The position numbers and the translations under genes were made by a program. The notes below the pieces were generated by a model that saw only the letters and a list, made by a program, of their open reading frames with translations, made no database searches and had not been told where the DNA came from. A stretch of DNA of 64,000 nt from Micromonospora profundi (GTDB lineage: Bacteria > Actinomycetota > Actinomycetes > Mycobacteriales > Micromonosporaceae): the NCBI RefSeq assembly GCF_011927785.1, contig NZ_JAATJK010000001.1, positions 6,636,501-6,700,500 of the forward strand. Direction: 5' to 3'. Positions 34,564-41,447 of this stretch are shown here, piece after piece (position 1 is the first letter of the stretch; the number at the start of each line of letters is the position of its first letter).

Positions 34564-35439
34564 GTGCACCACAACCGTCTGAAGACCGCCGCGCTGCTCG
34601 GCCTGCTCACCTCGCTGATCCTCGTGGTGGGCTACTGGTTCGGCGGCAGTGGCGGCCTGGTCATCGCTGTCGTCGTTTCGCTCGTCATGAACGGCGTTTC
34701 CTACTTCTACTCCGACAAGATCGCACTGCGCTCGATGGGGGCGCAACCGGTCAGCGAGGCACAGTTCCCCGAGCTGTACCGGATGGTGCGGGAGCTGGCG
34801 GCGGAGGCAAAGCAGCCGATGCCGCGTCTCTACATCAGCCCCACGGCACAGCCCAACGCGTTCGCCACGGGTCGTAACCCGCAGAACGCCGCTGTCTGCG
34901 TCACCCAGGGCATCACGGAGATCCTCGACTACCGCGAGCTGCGCGGTGTGATCGGGCACGAGCTGTCACACGTCTACAACCGGGACATCCTGATCTCCAG
35001 TGTGGCGGCGGGCCTGGCCAGCATCATCACGCTGCTGGCGAACCTCGCGTTCTTCCTCCCGCTGGGCGGCGGGGACGACGAGGACAGGCCCAACCCGGCT
35101 GTGCTGCTGCTCACCCTGATCCTGGGCCCGATCGCGGCAAGCATCATCCAGCTGGCGATCAGCCGGAGCCGCGAGTTCCAGGCGGACGCCTCGGGTGCGG
35201 CGCTGAGCCGTGACCCGCTGGCGCTGGCCAGCGCCCTGCGCAAGATCGATGCGGTGGCGCGGCGTCGACCGCTGCCGGCCCAGGGGCAGCTCACCAGCAC
35301 CGCACACCTCATGATCGCCAACCCGTTCCGGGGTGGTGGTGTCTCGGCGCTCTTCGCCACCCACCCGAAGATGGAGGACCGGGTCGCCCGGCTGGAGAAG
35401 ATGGCCGCCAACTCGGGGCCTGTGCAGTTCCAGCGCTGA
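34564..35439 (+). CDS. htpX: Membrane zinc metalloprotease HtpX
   Basis: A 291-residue M48B protease that degrades damaged or misassembled membrane proteins. Two N-terminal membrane segments (about residues 7-55) are followed by the zinc motif HELSH at 132-136, two more hydrophobic segments, and the third zinc ligand in [14 protein letters not shown]. The C-terminal [26 protein letters not shown] is the family signature. The GTG at 34564 has AAGGAG seven bases upstream; the longer frame has no such support. Confidence 0.95.
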   Translation: MHHNRLKTAALLGLLTSLILVVGYWFGGSGGLVIAVVVSLVMNGVSYFYSDKIALRSMGAQPVSEAQFPELYRMVRELAAEAKQPMPRLYISPTAQPNAFATGRNPQNAAVCVTQGITEILDYRELRGVIGHELSHVYNRDILISSVAAGLASIITLLANLAFFLPLGGGDDEDRPNPAVLLLTLILGPIAASIIQLAISRSREFQADASGAALSRDPLALASALRKIDAVARRRPLPAQGQLTSTAHLMIANPFRGGGVSALFATHPKMEDRVARLEKMAANSGPVQFQR

Positions 35440-35456
35440 CCCGCTGACGTTCGACA

Positions 35457-35490
35457 CTCCGCCCGCACCCATCACCGGGTGCGGGCGGAG
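35457..35490 (+). terminator. Hairpin terminator after htpX
   Basis: A perfect 14-bp stem (CTCCGCCCGCACCC with its complement) and a six-base loop ATCACC, 18 bases after the htpX stop. There is no T tract. Confidence 0.75.
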
Positions 35491-35583
35491 CTGTGTCGCG
35501 GCCCGATATCCGGTACCAGCCCACCGATCGGCGGCGTTAGGGTCGTAACGGCTCACGCTCATTACAATCTCGGAGGTTCCACG

Positions 35584-36843
35584 GTGGCAGCGCTGCGTCA
35601 GTACCTGGGCGTCTGGCGGATTCCCGGTGCTCCCATGCTGCTGGTCGCCGGCATCATCGGGCGGCTCGGGATCGGCATGACCCCGCTGGCGCTGCTGCTT
35701 GTGGTCGAGCAGGTGACCGGGCGGTACGCCCTCGCCGCCGCGGCGGGCGGGATCTACGCCGTCTCCGGCGCTGCGCTCAGCCCCGTGGCCGGGCGGATCG
35801 CCGACCGGGTCGGCCCGACCCCCGTCCTGCTGGTCACCGCCGTCGCCCACCCGCTGGCGCTCACCGGGCTGCTGCTGGCCAGCCGGGCGGGCGACGACGG
35901 CCTGCCGGTCATCTACCTGGCGGCCGGCGTCGCCGGTGCGACGTACCCGCCGCTCAGCGCCGCCATCCGCGGGGCCTGGAACGAGCTGACAAGCCTCAAC
36001 TCCGGCCGATACGCCCTGCGCAACACCGCACTGGCCGCCGAGACCTCGCTCTTCGAGATCGTCTTCGTGCTCGGGCCGCTGCTCGTGGCCGGCTTCGTCA
36101 TCTTCGCCGACGCCGCCGCCGCGCTGATCGGAGCGGCAGTGGTCACCCTTGTCGGCACGACCGCCGTGGCCCTCGGTCGGGTCATGCGCGGCTGGCGACC
36201 GCACCCGCGTGAGCACCATGCCCGAGGGCTCGGCCCGCTGCGGGTAGCCGGCTTCCCGGCACTGCTGGTCTGCGTGGCAGGCCTCGGCATCGCGTTCGGC
36301 GCCGCAGGTGTGACAGTCCCCGCGTACGCCGGCAACTCCACCGCCGACGACCCGGAGAGCCTCGCCGGGATCCTGCTGGCGGTCTGGGGTGTCGGCAGCG
36401 CGATCGGCGGATTCTGGTTCGGTGTCCGCCGGCCGGCGGCGAACATGACCCGACAGTTCGCGCTGCTGCTCGCCGCGGTGGCCGGCTCGTTCGTGGTGTT
36501 CGCGTTGATGCCCACACCTTTGGCGCTGGGCGTCGCGCTTGTCATCGGTGGGGCCACCATCGCACCCGCGCTGACCCTGGAGAACACCCTTGTCGGCCGG
36601 ATCGCCCCGACCGGCATGCTGAACGAGGCGTACACCTGGGTGGTCACCGTGGCCGTGGCGACGAGCGCCGTCGGCGGCGCGGGAGCCGGCCTGATCGTGG
36701 ATCACGCCGGTGGGGTGCCGTGGGCCTTCGTGTTCGCCGGTGCGGCGGTCGCCGTCGCGGCCGTGGTAGCCGCCCTGCCCGCCGGGCCCATCGCCCGAGC
36801 GGAAACCGCGACGGTACGCGTCGAAGAGCCGATCACCGTCTGA
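35584..36843 (+). CDS. MFS transporter
   Basis: A 419-residue major facilitator protein with about twelve membrane helices. It carries [17 protein letters not shown], a version of the MFS motif A loop between helices 2 and 3. The arrangement resembles drug or metabolite exporters with YfcJ/YbjJ-like features, but the substrate is unknown. The GTG at 35584 is supported by GGAGG seven bases upstream; 35 extra codons upstream in frame lack support. It converges on the merR-like gene with a 32-bp gap. Confidence 0.85.
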   Translation: MAALRQYLGVWRIPGAPMLLVAGIIGRLGIGMTPLALLLVVEQVTGRYALAAAAGGIYAVSGAALSPVAGRIADRVGPTPVLLVTAVAHPLALTGLLLASRAGDDGLPVIYLAAGVAGATYPPLSAAIRGAWNELTSLNSGRYALRNTALAAETSLFEIVFVLGPLLVAGFVIFADAAAALIGAAVVTLVGTTAVALGRVMRGWRPHPREHHARGLGPLRVAGFPALLVCVAGLGIAFGAAGVTVPAYAGNSTADDPESLAGILLAVWGVGSAIGGFWFGVRRPAANMTRQFALLLAAVAGSFVVFALMPTPLALGVALVIGGATIAPALTLENTLVGRIAPTGMLNEAYTWVVTVAVATSAVGGAGAGLIVDHAGGVPWAFVFAGAAVAVAAVVAALPAGPIARAETATVRVEEPITV

Positions 36844-36875
36844 CCGTGCGCCGGCTCGTGTTGTGGTCGCCGATC

Positions 36876-37802
36876 TCACCCACGCGGGGCTGGCTGAGCC
36901 TCAGCGAAGGGCAGCGGACAGCAGGCGCTGCCCGCGCAGGCGACCAGATCGTCACAGCCGGCCGAGATCGCCGCCAGCAGGGAGTCCCGGACGGCGGTGA
37001 GGTCGGCAAGCCTGCGTTCCACCTCGGCCAGCTTCGCCGTGGCCCGGGCCGACAGGCCGGTACGTGCGTGGGGACGCCGGCCCGCGCTGAGCAGGTCAGT
37101 CACCTCGTCGAGCGTGAAGCCGAGACGCTGCGCCGTCTTGATGACCCGGATCCGGGTGACCGACTCCGCAGGGTAGAGTCGATGCCCGCCCGGCGAGCGC
37201 CTGGGCGCGGCGAGGAGCCCACGACGCTCGTAGTAGCGCAAGGTCTGCGGATTCACCCCGGCAGCGTCCGCGAGTTGACCACTGCGCAACCCGTCGCGTG
37301 GGCGCGTGGTCGCGGGCGGGTCTGCGGGTGTCGGCGCGCTGCTGTCGGGGGCGGCTGCGGCGTCGGGCGCCTGTGCGCTGCTTTCGGGTGGAGGCGTGCC
37401 GTCGGGTGCGTGCGTGCTGGGTTCGGCTGAGGGCGTGCCGTCGGGTGTGGCTCTGCCGGCTGCGCGTACCCGGTTGGAGAGGGCGTCGAGGATGCCGACG
37501 CGCGACTCTGGCACCTGAACGTCGAAGGTCACCGCGTCCGGGCCGTGCCGCGTGACGTCGAAGGTGAAGAACGAGCAGCACGCCGACTCTCGGGCGCTCA
37601 GGTCCCGCGCGGCGTGCTCGGCCTCCGCCGTGCCGGTCAGGTGTAGTCGCAGGTGTCGCGCCGACGGCCGGTCGAGCCGCCGGACGGACTCGGCGAAGAA
37701 CTTGTCGAACTCGGCGAGGCGGACGGGTTGCTCGAATGTGGGCAGGCGGCAGGACTCGGGAACCCACGTGTCGCCGGCCGCTGGGTGTTCGTCGGTCACC
37801 AT
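36876..37802 (-). CDS. MerR family regulator with extra N-terminal cysteine-containing domain
   Basis: A 308-residue protein with an unusual order. Residues about 1-110 form a domain of the type CRLPTFEQPVRLAEFDKFF...DLSARESACCSFFTFDV, found elsewhere as a small stand-alone protein of unknown function; a 60-residue Pro/Ala/Ser linker follows; residues about 175-308 are a full MerR protein (SGQLADAAGVNPQTLRYYERRGLLAAPRRSPGGHRLYP, then a dimerisation helix). The end, GCDDLVACAGSACCPLPF, has the cysteines of metal-sensing MerR proteins. The effector may be a thiophilic metal. The ATG at 37802 lies directly downstream of a MerR-type promoter, indicating self-regulation. Confidence 0.85.
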   Translation of the reverse strand: MVTDEHPAAGDTWVPESCRLPTFEQPVRLAEFDKFFAESVRRLDRPSARHLRLHLTGTAEAEHAARDLSARESACCSFFTFDVTRHGPDAVTFDVQVPESRVGILDALSNRVRAAGRATPDGTPSAEPSTHAPDGTPPPESSAQAPDAAAAPDSSAPTPADPPATTRPRDGLRSGQLADAAGVNPQTLRYYERRGLLAAPRRSPGGHRLYPAESVTRIRVIKTAQRLGFTLDEVTDLLSAGRRPHARTGLSARATAKLAEVERRLADLTAVRDSLLAAISAGCDDLVACAGSACCPLPFAEAQPAPRG

Positions 37803-37806
37803 CCGA

Positions 37807-37837
37807 CGGTAAGCCCGTACCCGGGTACCGGATGCAA
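37807..37837 (-). promoter_or_regulatory. MerR-type promoter/operator with 19-bp spacer
   Basis: On the minus strand TTGCAT and TTACCG are separated by exactly 19 bp, and an 18-bp dyad (CCGGTACCCGGGTACGGG, 37814-37831) fills the spacer. Overlong spacers with a central dyad are the hallmark of MerR-controlled promoters. It lies just before the merR-like start at 37802. Confidence 0.75.
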
Positions 37838-37965
37838 GCCTTAGCCCGTCGCCGTCGACGTACCCCATGTTGCGAATACTGGCGACGGCGGCCGTGGTGT
37901 CGGTGTTCCGGTTGCCGGCGTGCCGCTGATCTGCCGCCTTGAGCCGGTCCAGCAGACTGGCCACC

Positions 37966-38493
37966 ATGGCCAAGCTGCTGTACTCAGCGACCGCGTCACT
38001 CGACGGCTACATCGCCGGGCCGGGCGGAGACATGTCGTGGCTGACCGAGCACCTCACCGGCGAGAACGCGACAGCCGAACGTCTGCTGGCGAACGTCGGC
38101 GCCATCCTGGCCGGCAACCGCACCTTCGGCGGCGACGACCCCAACCGCGGCACCGACAGTGAGGGAGCGTTCGGAGGCCAGTACCACGGACCGGTGTTCG
38201 TGCTCACCCACCGGCCGCCGGCCGAACCACCCGAGGACGTCACGTTCGTCGGTGACCTGCACAGCGCCGTCGCGCAGGCCAAGGACGCTGCCGGCGACAG
38301 GTACGTGAACGTCCTCGGCGCGGACGTCGCCAGACAGTGCCTGCGTGCCGGACTGCTCGACGAGGTGCTGATCTTCTTTGCGCCGGTGCTGCTCGGAGAC
38401 GGCGTGCGCATGTTCGACGACCCGGGCGGCGCGCAGGTGCGACTGGCGCCGGTTCCCGGCGAAACCGCGCACTGGTACAGCGTCGTCCGTTGA
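37966..38493 (+). CDS. Dihydrofolate reductase/RibD-fold family protein
   Basis: A 175-residue protein of the RibD C-terminal/DHFR-like family (MAKLLYSATASLDGYIAGPGGDMSWL, VGAILAGNRTFGGDD, VNVLGADVARQCLRAGLLDEVLIFFAPVLLGDGVRMF). Members are NADPH-dependent reductases with unknown substrates. The start at ATG 37966 omits nine upstream codons; CAGACT ends seven bases before it, suggesting a leaderless mRNA. It is divergent from the MerR gene, 163 bp away, and could be a MerR target. Confidence 0.85.
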   Translation: MAKLLYSATASLDGYIAGPGGDMSWLTEHLTGENATAERLLANVGAILAGNRTFGGDDPNRGTDSEGAFGGQYHGPVFVLTHRPPAEPPEDVTFVGDLHSAVAQAKDAAGDRYVNVLGADVARQCLRAGLLDEVLIFFAPVLLGDGVRMFDDPGGAQVRLAPVPGETAHWYSVVR

Positions 38494-38550
38494 CAGAGCG
38501 GCCCGACCCGCCGTCCAGCGTGCTTCGCCTCCGGCGGCGGCCGGACCTGA

Positions 38551-39045
38551 CTAGCGGTAGTTGGTGAACTGGAGGGCGACGCCGAAGTCCTCACCCTTGA
38601 GCAGCGAGATGACCGCCTGGAGGTCGTCGCGCTTCTTGCCGGTGACGCGCAGCTGGTCGCCCTGAATCTGGGCCTGGACGCCCTTGGGGCCCTCGTCACG
38701 GATCTTCTTGCTGATCGCCTTGGCCTTGTCGGTCTCGATGCCCTGGATCACCTTGCAGTCGATCTTGAAGATCTTGCCCGAGGGTCGAGCCTCGCCGGCA
38801 TCCAGCGACTTCAACGAGATGTTCCGCTTGACCAGCTTCTCCTTGAAGACGTCCAACGCGGCACGAACCCGCTCCTCGGTCTCCGCCTGCAAGCCGATCG
38901 CCTCCTCACCTGACCAGGAGATCTCCGCGCCCGTACCGCGGAAGTCGAACCGCGTCGAGAGCTCCTTCTCCGCCTGACGGAGGGCGTTGTCGACCTCCTG
39001 GCGGTCAACCTTGCTCACGATGTCGAAAGACGGGTTCGCTGGCAT
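38551..39045 (-). CDS. YajQ family nucleotide-binding protein
   Basis: A 164-residue protein matching YajQ from end to end ([70 protein letters not shown]). Two ferredoxin-like folds bind nucleic acid or nucleotides; some family members bind cyclic-di-GMP. This is of interest because a GGDEF-EAL enzyme lies 2.4 kb away, but a link is not shown. It ends near a RibD-like gene and is divergent from tRNA-Tyr. Confidence 0.93.
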   Translation of the reverse strand: MPANPSFDIVSKVDRQEVDNALRQAEKELSTRFDFRGTGAEISWSGEEAIGLQAETEERVRAALDVFKEKLVKRNISLKSLDAGEARPSGKIFKIDCKVIQGIETDKAKAISKKIRDEGPKGVQAQIQGDQLRVTGKKRDDLQAVISLLKGEDFGVALQFTNYR

Positions 39046-39123
39046 GCGTCTGCTCCTGCTGTCCGGCGGTCTGGTCCTACCATCGGCCGCCGACCAGCGG
39101 CACGACCCCCTGACCGTACCCGG

Positions 39124-39154
39124 TTGCGCCGGTCCCGGGGTGAGCCGCTATCCT
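39124..39154 (+). promoter_or_regulatory. Possible tRNA-Tyr promoter
   Basis: TTGCGC and TATCCT with a 19-bp spacer, 39 bases before the tRNA. The spacing is long, so support is modest. Confidence 0.35.
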
Positions 39155-39192
39155 TGCTTCCGCCGCCGCGTTGCGACGCGGTGGGGTGCCCT

Positions 39193-39276
39193 GGCGGGTT
39201 GCCCGAGCGGCCAATGGGAGCGGACTGTAAATCCGTCGCGAAAGCTTCAGAGGTTCGAATCCTCTACCCGCCACCA
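39193..39276 (+). tRNA. tRNA-Tyr (GTA)
   Basis: An 84-nt class II tRNA. The acceptor arms GGCGGGT and ACCCGCC pair fully; the anticodon GTA is at 39227-39229 in loop CTGTAAA; there is a long variable arm, the T-arm GAGG-TTCGAAT-CCTC and an encoded CCA. Confidence 0.95.
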
Positions 39277-39284
39277 GGTGCGCA

Positions 39285-39326
39285 AAGAGGCCCCTGACCA
39301 GCGCGAACGCCGGTCAGGGGCCTCTT
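39285..39326 (+). terminator. Terminator after tRNA-Tyr
   Basis: A perfect 15-bp stem (AAGAGGCCCCTGACC with its complement) around a 12-base loop, nine bases after the tRNA, ending in TCTTCC. Confidence 0.85.
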
Positions 39327-39530
39327 CCATTAGCCTCGCCCAAATCCCCTAGCCTGCTCGATTCTCGCTGGCTATGGCGTAGCTGCGTCGCCAGGTCAAC
39401 TGGACTGGGCGTCGTGCGCGTCGATGCCTGGCGGCCGGAGTCGGAGCGGTCTGCCGGCCAGAGCCGGAGCGAGGTGCCGGCCAGGCCATGGCCCGCCGGT
39501 CGCGACCGATAGCCGCACGGGGCCGGCCCG

Positions 39531-40460
39531 TCACCGCGGTTCGTAAACGACCGCGCGGACGATCCCCGAATCCTGGCGGATCCACCCGGCGATGCGACCG
39601 AGGTCGTCGAGGTCGACGACCTCGCCTTGCATGCTGACCCCGGCGAGGCTGAGGTCGTGCAGGACGCCGCGCCGCCACAGCGCTGGGCGGGCAAGATTGT
39701 CGGTTGCCGTGGACATGGCCAGGATTTCGCCGTTGTTGTTGATTGCCCGCGGCTCGGTGGTGTTGCCGCCGAGGGTGCCGATGTCCAGGGCGCGGCCGTG
39801 CCGCCAGAGGATTCCGCGCGGGTACTGCTGGGCCGAGAACTGCCAGCCGATCGTCCAGCCGTGGTCGTTGAGGGCGTACGTGTTGCTGCGGTTGAAGGGG
39901 CCCGCGCCGAGGTCTGTGCCGCGGCCAAGGTGCCACAGGGCGGCGTGGAAGCCGTCCGGCACGTGTATCCCGCCGGAGACCTGGCCGCTCTCGTTGATGT
40001 CGGACACTGTGGCCAGGGGCAAGGGCCGGGCGTGACCGTTCGTCCACAGGACGGGGCCTGCATCGCCGCTGCCGACGATCTGGCCGCGGTCGTTGATCGC
40101 CACGGGCGCGGCGGGCAGGCCGGCCAGTGGCCGCAGGACACCCTGGTGCCAGACGTGGGCGCCTAAGCCTCCGTCACGGGTGCCGATGACCTGGCCTTGG
40201 TTGTTGACGTCGGTGGGTGTGAAGGCGCCGAGGTCGACCATTTGGCCGCGGTGCCAGAAAAACCCGCGGTAGGTGCCGTCGGCGACCTGGGAGCGGCCGA
40301 CCACGTCGCCGCGGTCGTTCATGGCGCTGGCGAAGCTGTTGTCGCCGCCGAGGGTTCCGAGGACCACCATGCGATAGCCGGGCGCGGCGACGGTGGGTAC
40401 CTGGGTGGGTGCGGCCGTCAAGGCGGCCGCGAGGAGGGCGCTGGCGAGGATCGATGGCAC
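39531..40460 (-). CDS. Secreted HAF-repeat protein
   Basis: A 309-residue protein with an N-terminal signal peptide (ILASALLAAALTAAPTQVPTVAA, cleavage probably near residue 25) followed by about seven repeats of the 'extracellular HAF' type: LGTLGGDNSFASAMNDRGDVVGRS, FWHRGQMVDLGAF, INDRGQIVGSG, INESGQVSGG, LNDHGWTIGW, DIGTLGGNTTEPRAINNNGEIL. HAF repeats form a beta-propeller-like exported protein of unknown role. It stands alone between tRNA-Tyr and the region before the DVVWG peptide, on the opposite strand to the latter. Confidence 0.85.
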   Translation of the reverse strand: MPSILASALLAAALTAAPTQVPTVAAPGYRMVVLGTLGGDNSFASAMNDRGDVVGRSQVADGTYRGFFWHRGQMVDLGAFTPTDVNNQGQVIGTRDGGLGAHVWHQGVLRPLAGLPAAPVAINDRGQIVGSGDAGPVLWTNGHARPLPLATVSDINESGQVSGGIHVPDGFHAALWHLGRGTDLGAGPFNRSNTYALNDHGWTIGWQFSAQQYPRGILWRHGRALDIGTLGGNTTEPRAINNNGEILAMSTATDNLARPALWRRGVLHDLSLAGVSMQGEVVDLDDLGRIAGWIRQDSGIVRAVVYEPR

Positions 40461-41125
40461 GGGGACGGCTCCTTTCAGAGCATCGCCGGGCGAAGTGCGC
40501 TCAGCGTAGGCGCGTCCTGCCGTTCCGGCGGGTTGCCGTCACGTAGCGGACAGCAACTCGCAGAGGTTGAACTCGCGGTGCTGCCGCGCCTGTCCACTTG
40601 CGCGGAGGACACGCGCGCCCGCCGACGAGACGGCGGCTGGTCTCGGGGCGTCGATGATCCCCGCACCGGCCGCCACGAGCACGGCCTTTTTATCGAAGGG
40701 CGGGAAGGAGGTGGGCCGCGTCGTTCCTGGTCGCAGCCAAGATCCACATATCGCGCTGAACGGGTTCGCTCGCTTGCTTGTGTCGAGCCCGTTAAAAGGT
40801 ATGGTGGTCGATGCGTGGACCCGCGTCGATGCGCCTCCATGCCGTTCCGGAAATCACGGAACGTAACCGGTTGTGATGAGGCCGGCGGGTGCTCCAGTGC
40901 CCTGGGTGAATTGTGCTGAAGGTCGCATCAAGCGCTCTATGAAGCGCTGATGTTGCAGGAAGGGGCCCTGATCTGGCCCAGCTTGTCGAGGCGGAGTGGG
41001 CCGAAGGGTGCAACCTCGCGAACGCTCGGACGGGTCCAGCCCTCACCGCTTTTCTGCGTACCGACCGTGTGGCACGATCGTGGAATCTCCACCATCCCTG
41101 TGACACTTCCCCGACAGGAGCAAAC
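40461..41125. other. 665-bp intergenic region with two short dyads
   Basis: No credible gene is found. It lies between the divergent HAF gene and the DVVWG-peptide gene, so it should hold both promoters. Two dyads stand out: CGTTCCG-N7-CGGAACG (40843-40863) and CATCAAGCGCT-N6-AGCGCTGATG (40926-40952). A short fragment GCAGGAAGGGGCCCT near 40956 recalls the proB-proA palindrome. Confidence 0.5.
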
Positions 41126-41386
41126 ATGTCTGGTCGAAGGCTGGGCCGGCTGCTCGGCTCGCTCCTCTTGCTCGCTGCTGTCCTCGGTGGACTGCAGGGC
41201 GCCGGTTCCCTGGCCGGCGGTAAGGCTCAACTGGCCGATGTTGTCTGGGGCGCGAGTCAGGACGGTGACGTTGTCTGGGGCGCAGGCCAGGACGGTGACG
41301 TTGTCTGGGGCGCAGGCCAGGACGGTGACGTTGTCTGGGGTTCGAGCCAGGGTGACGTCGTCTGGGGCGTCGACGCCCTCCGGTAA
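41126..41386 (+). CDS. Small secreted peptide of DVVWG repeats
   Basis: An 86-residue protein. The ATG at 41126 has AGGAG five bases upstream. A basic start and hydrophobic stretch (LLGSLLLLAAVLGGL, residues about 9-24) form a signal peptide or anchor, with likely cleavage near GSLAGG. The mature part is almost only repeats of the ten-residue unit DGDVVWGAGQ: five VVWG copies, the last followed by VDALR and the stop. It resembles the short (N/D)xVWG(T/N) repeats at the ends of some exported actinobacterial and acidobacterial subtilases, but here there is no protease. It lies 61 bp before the GGDEF-EAL gene on the same strand and is probably co-transcribed. Function unknown. Confidence 0.8.
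   Translation: MSGRRLGRLLGSLLLLAAVLGGLQGAGSLAGGKAQLADVVWGASQDGDVVWGAGQDGDVVWGAGQDGDVVWGSSQGDVVWGVDALR
41231..41374 (+). repeat. 30-bp tandem repeats coding for DGDVVWGAGQ
   Basis: Units at 41231-41260 (diverged), 41261-41290 and 41291-41320 (identical), 41321-41350 (a few changes), then a shortened 24-bp unit. The unit begins GACGGTGACGTTGTCTGGGG. The in-frame identity suggests recent expansion. Confidence 0.9.
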
Positions 41387-41447
41387 CTGGCGAGGTCGCC
41401 GCCCGTGAGGGCAGCACCAGCGGGCGGCGTCTCTTCGAGGGAGCGGT

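Noticed and set aside
40940..41125. Possible cyclic-di-GMP or cyclic-di-AMP riboswitch before the DVVWG peptide
   Set aside because: The conserved core sequences of the known riboswitch classes are not seen.
41261..41350. 30-bp tandem repeats considered as a CRISPR-like array
   Set aside because: There are no spacers; the repeats are contiguous, in frame and coding, and no cas gene is present.
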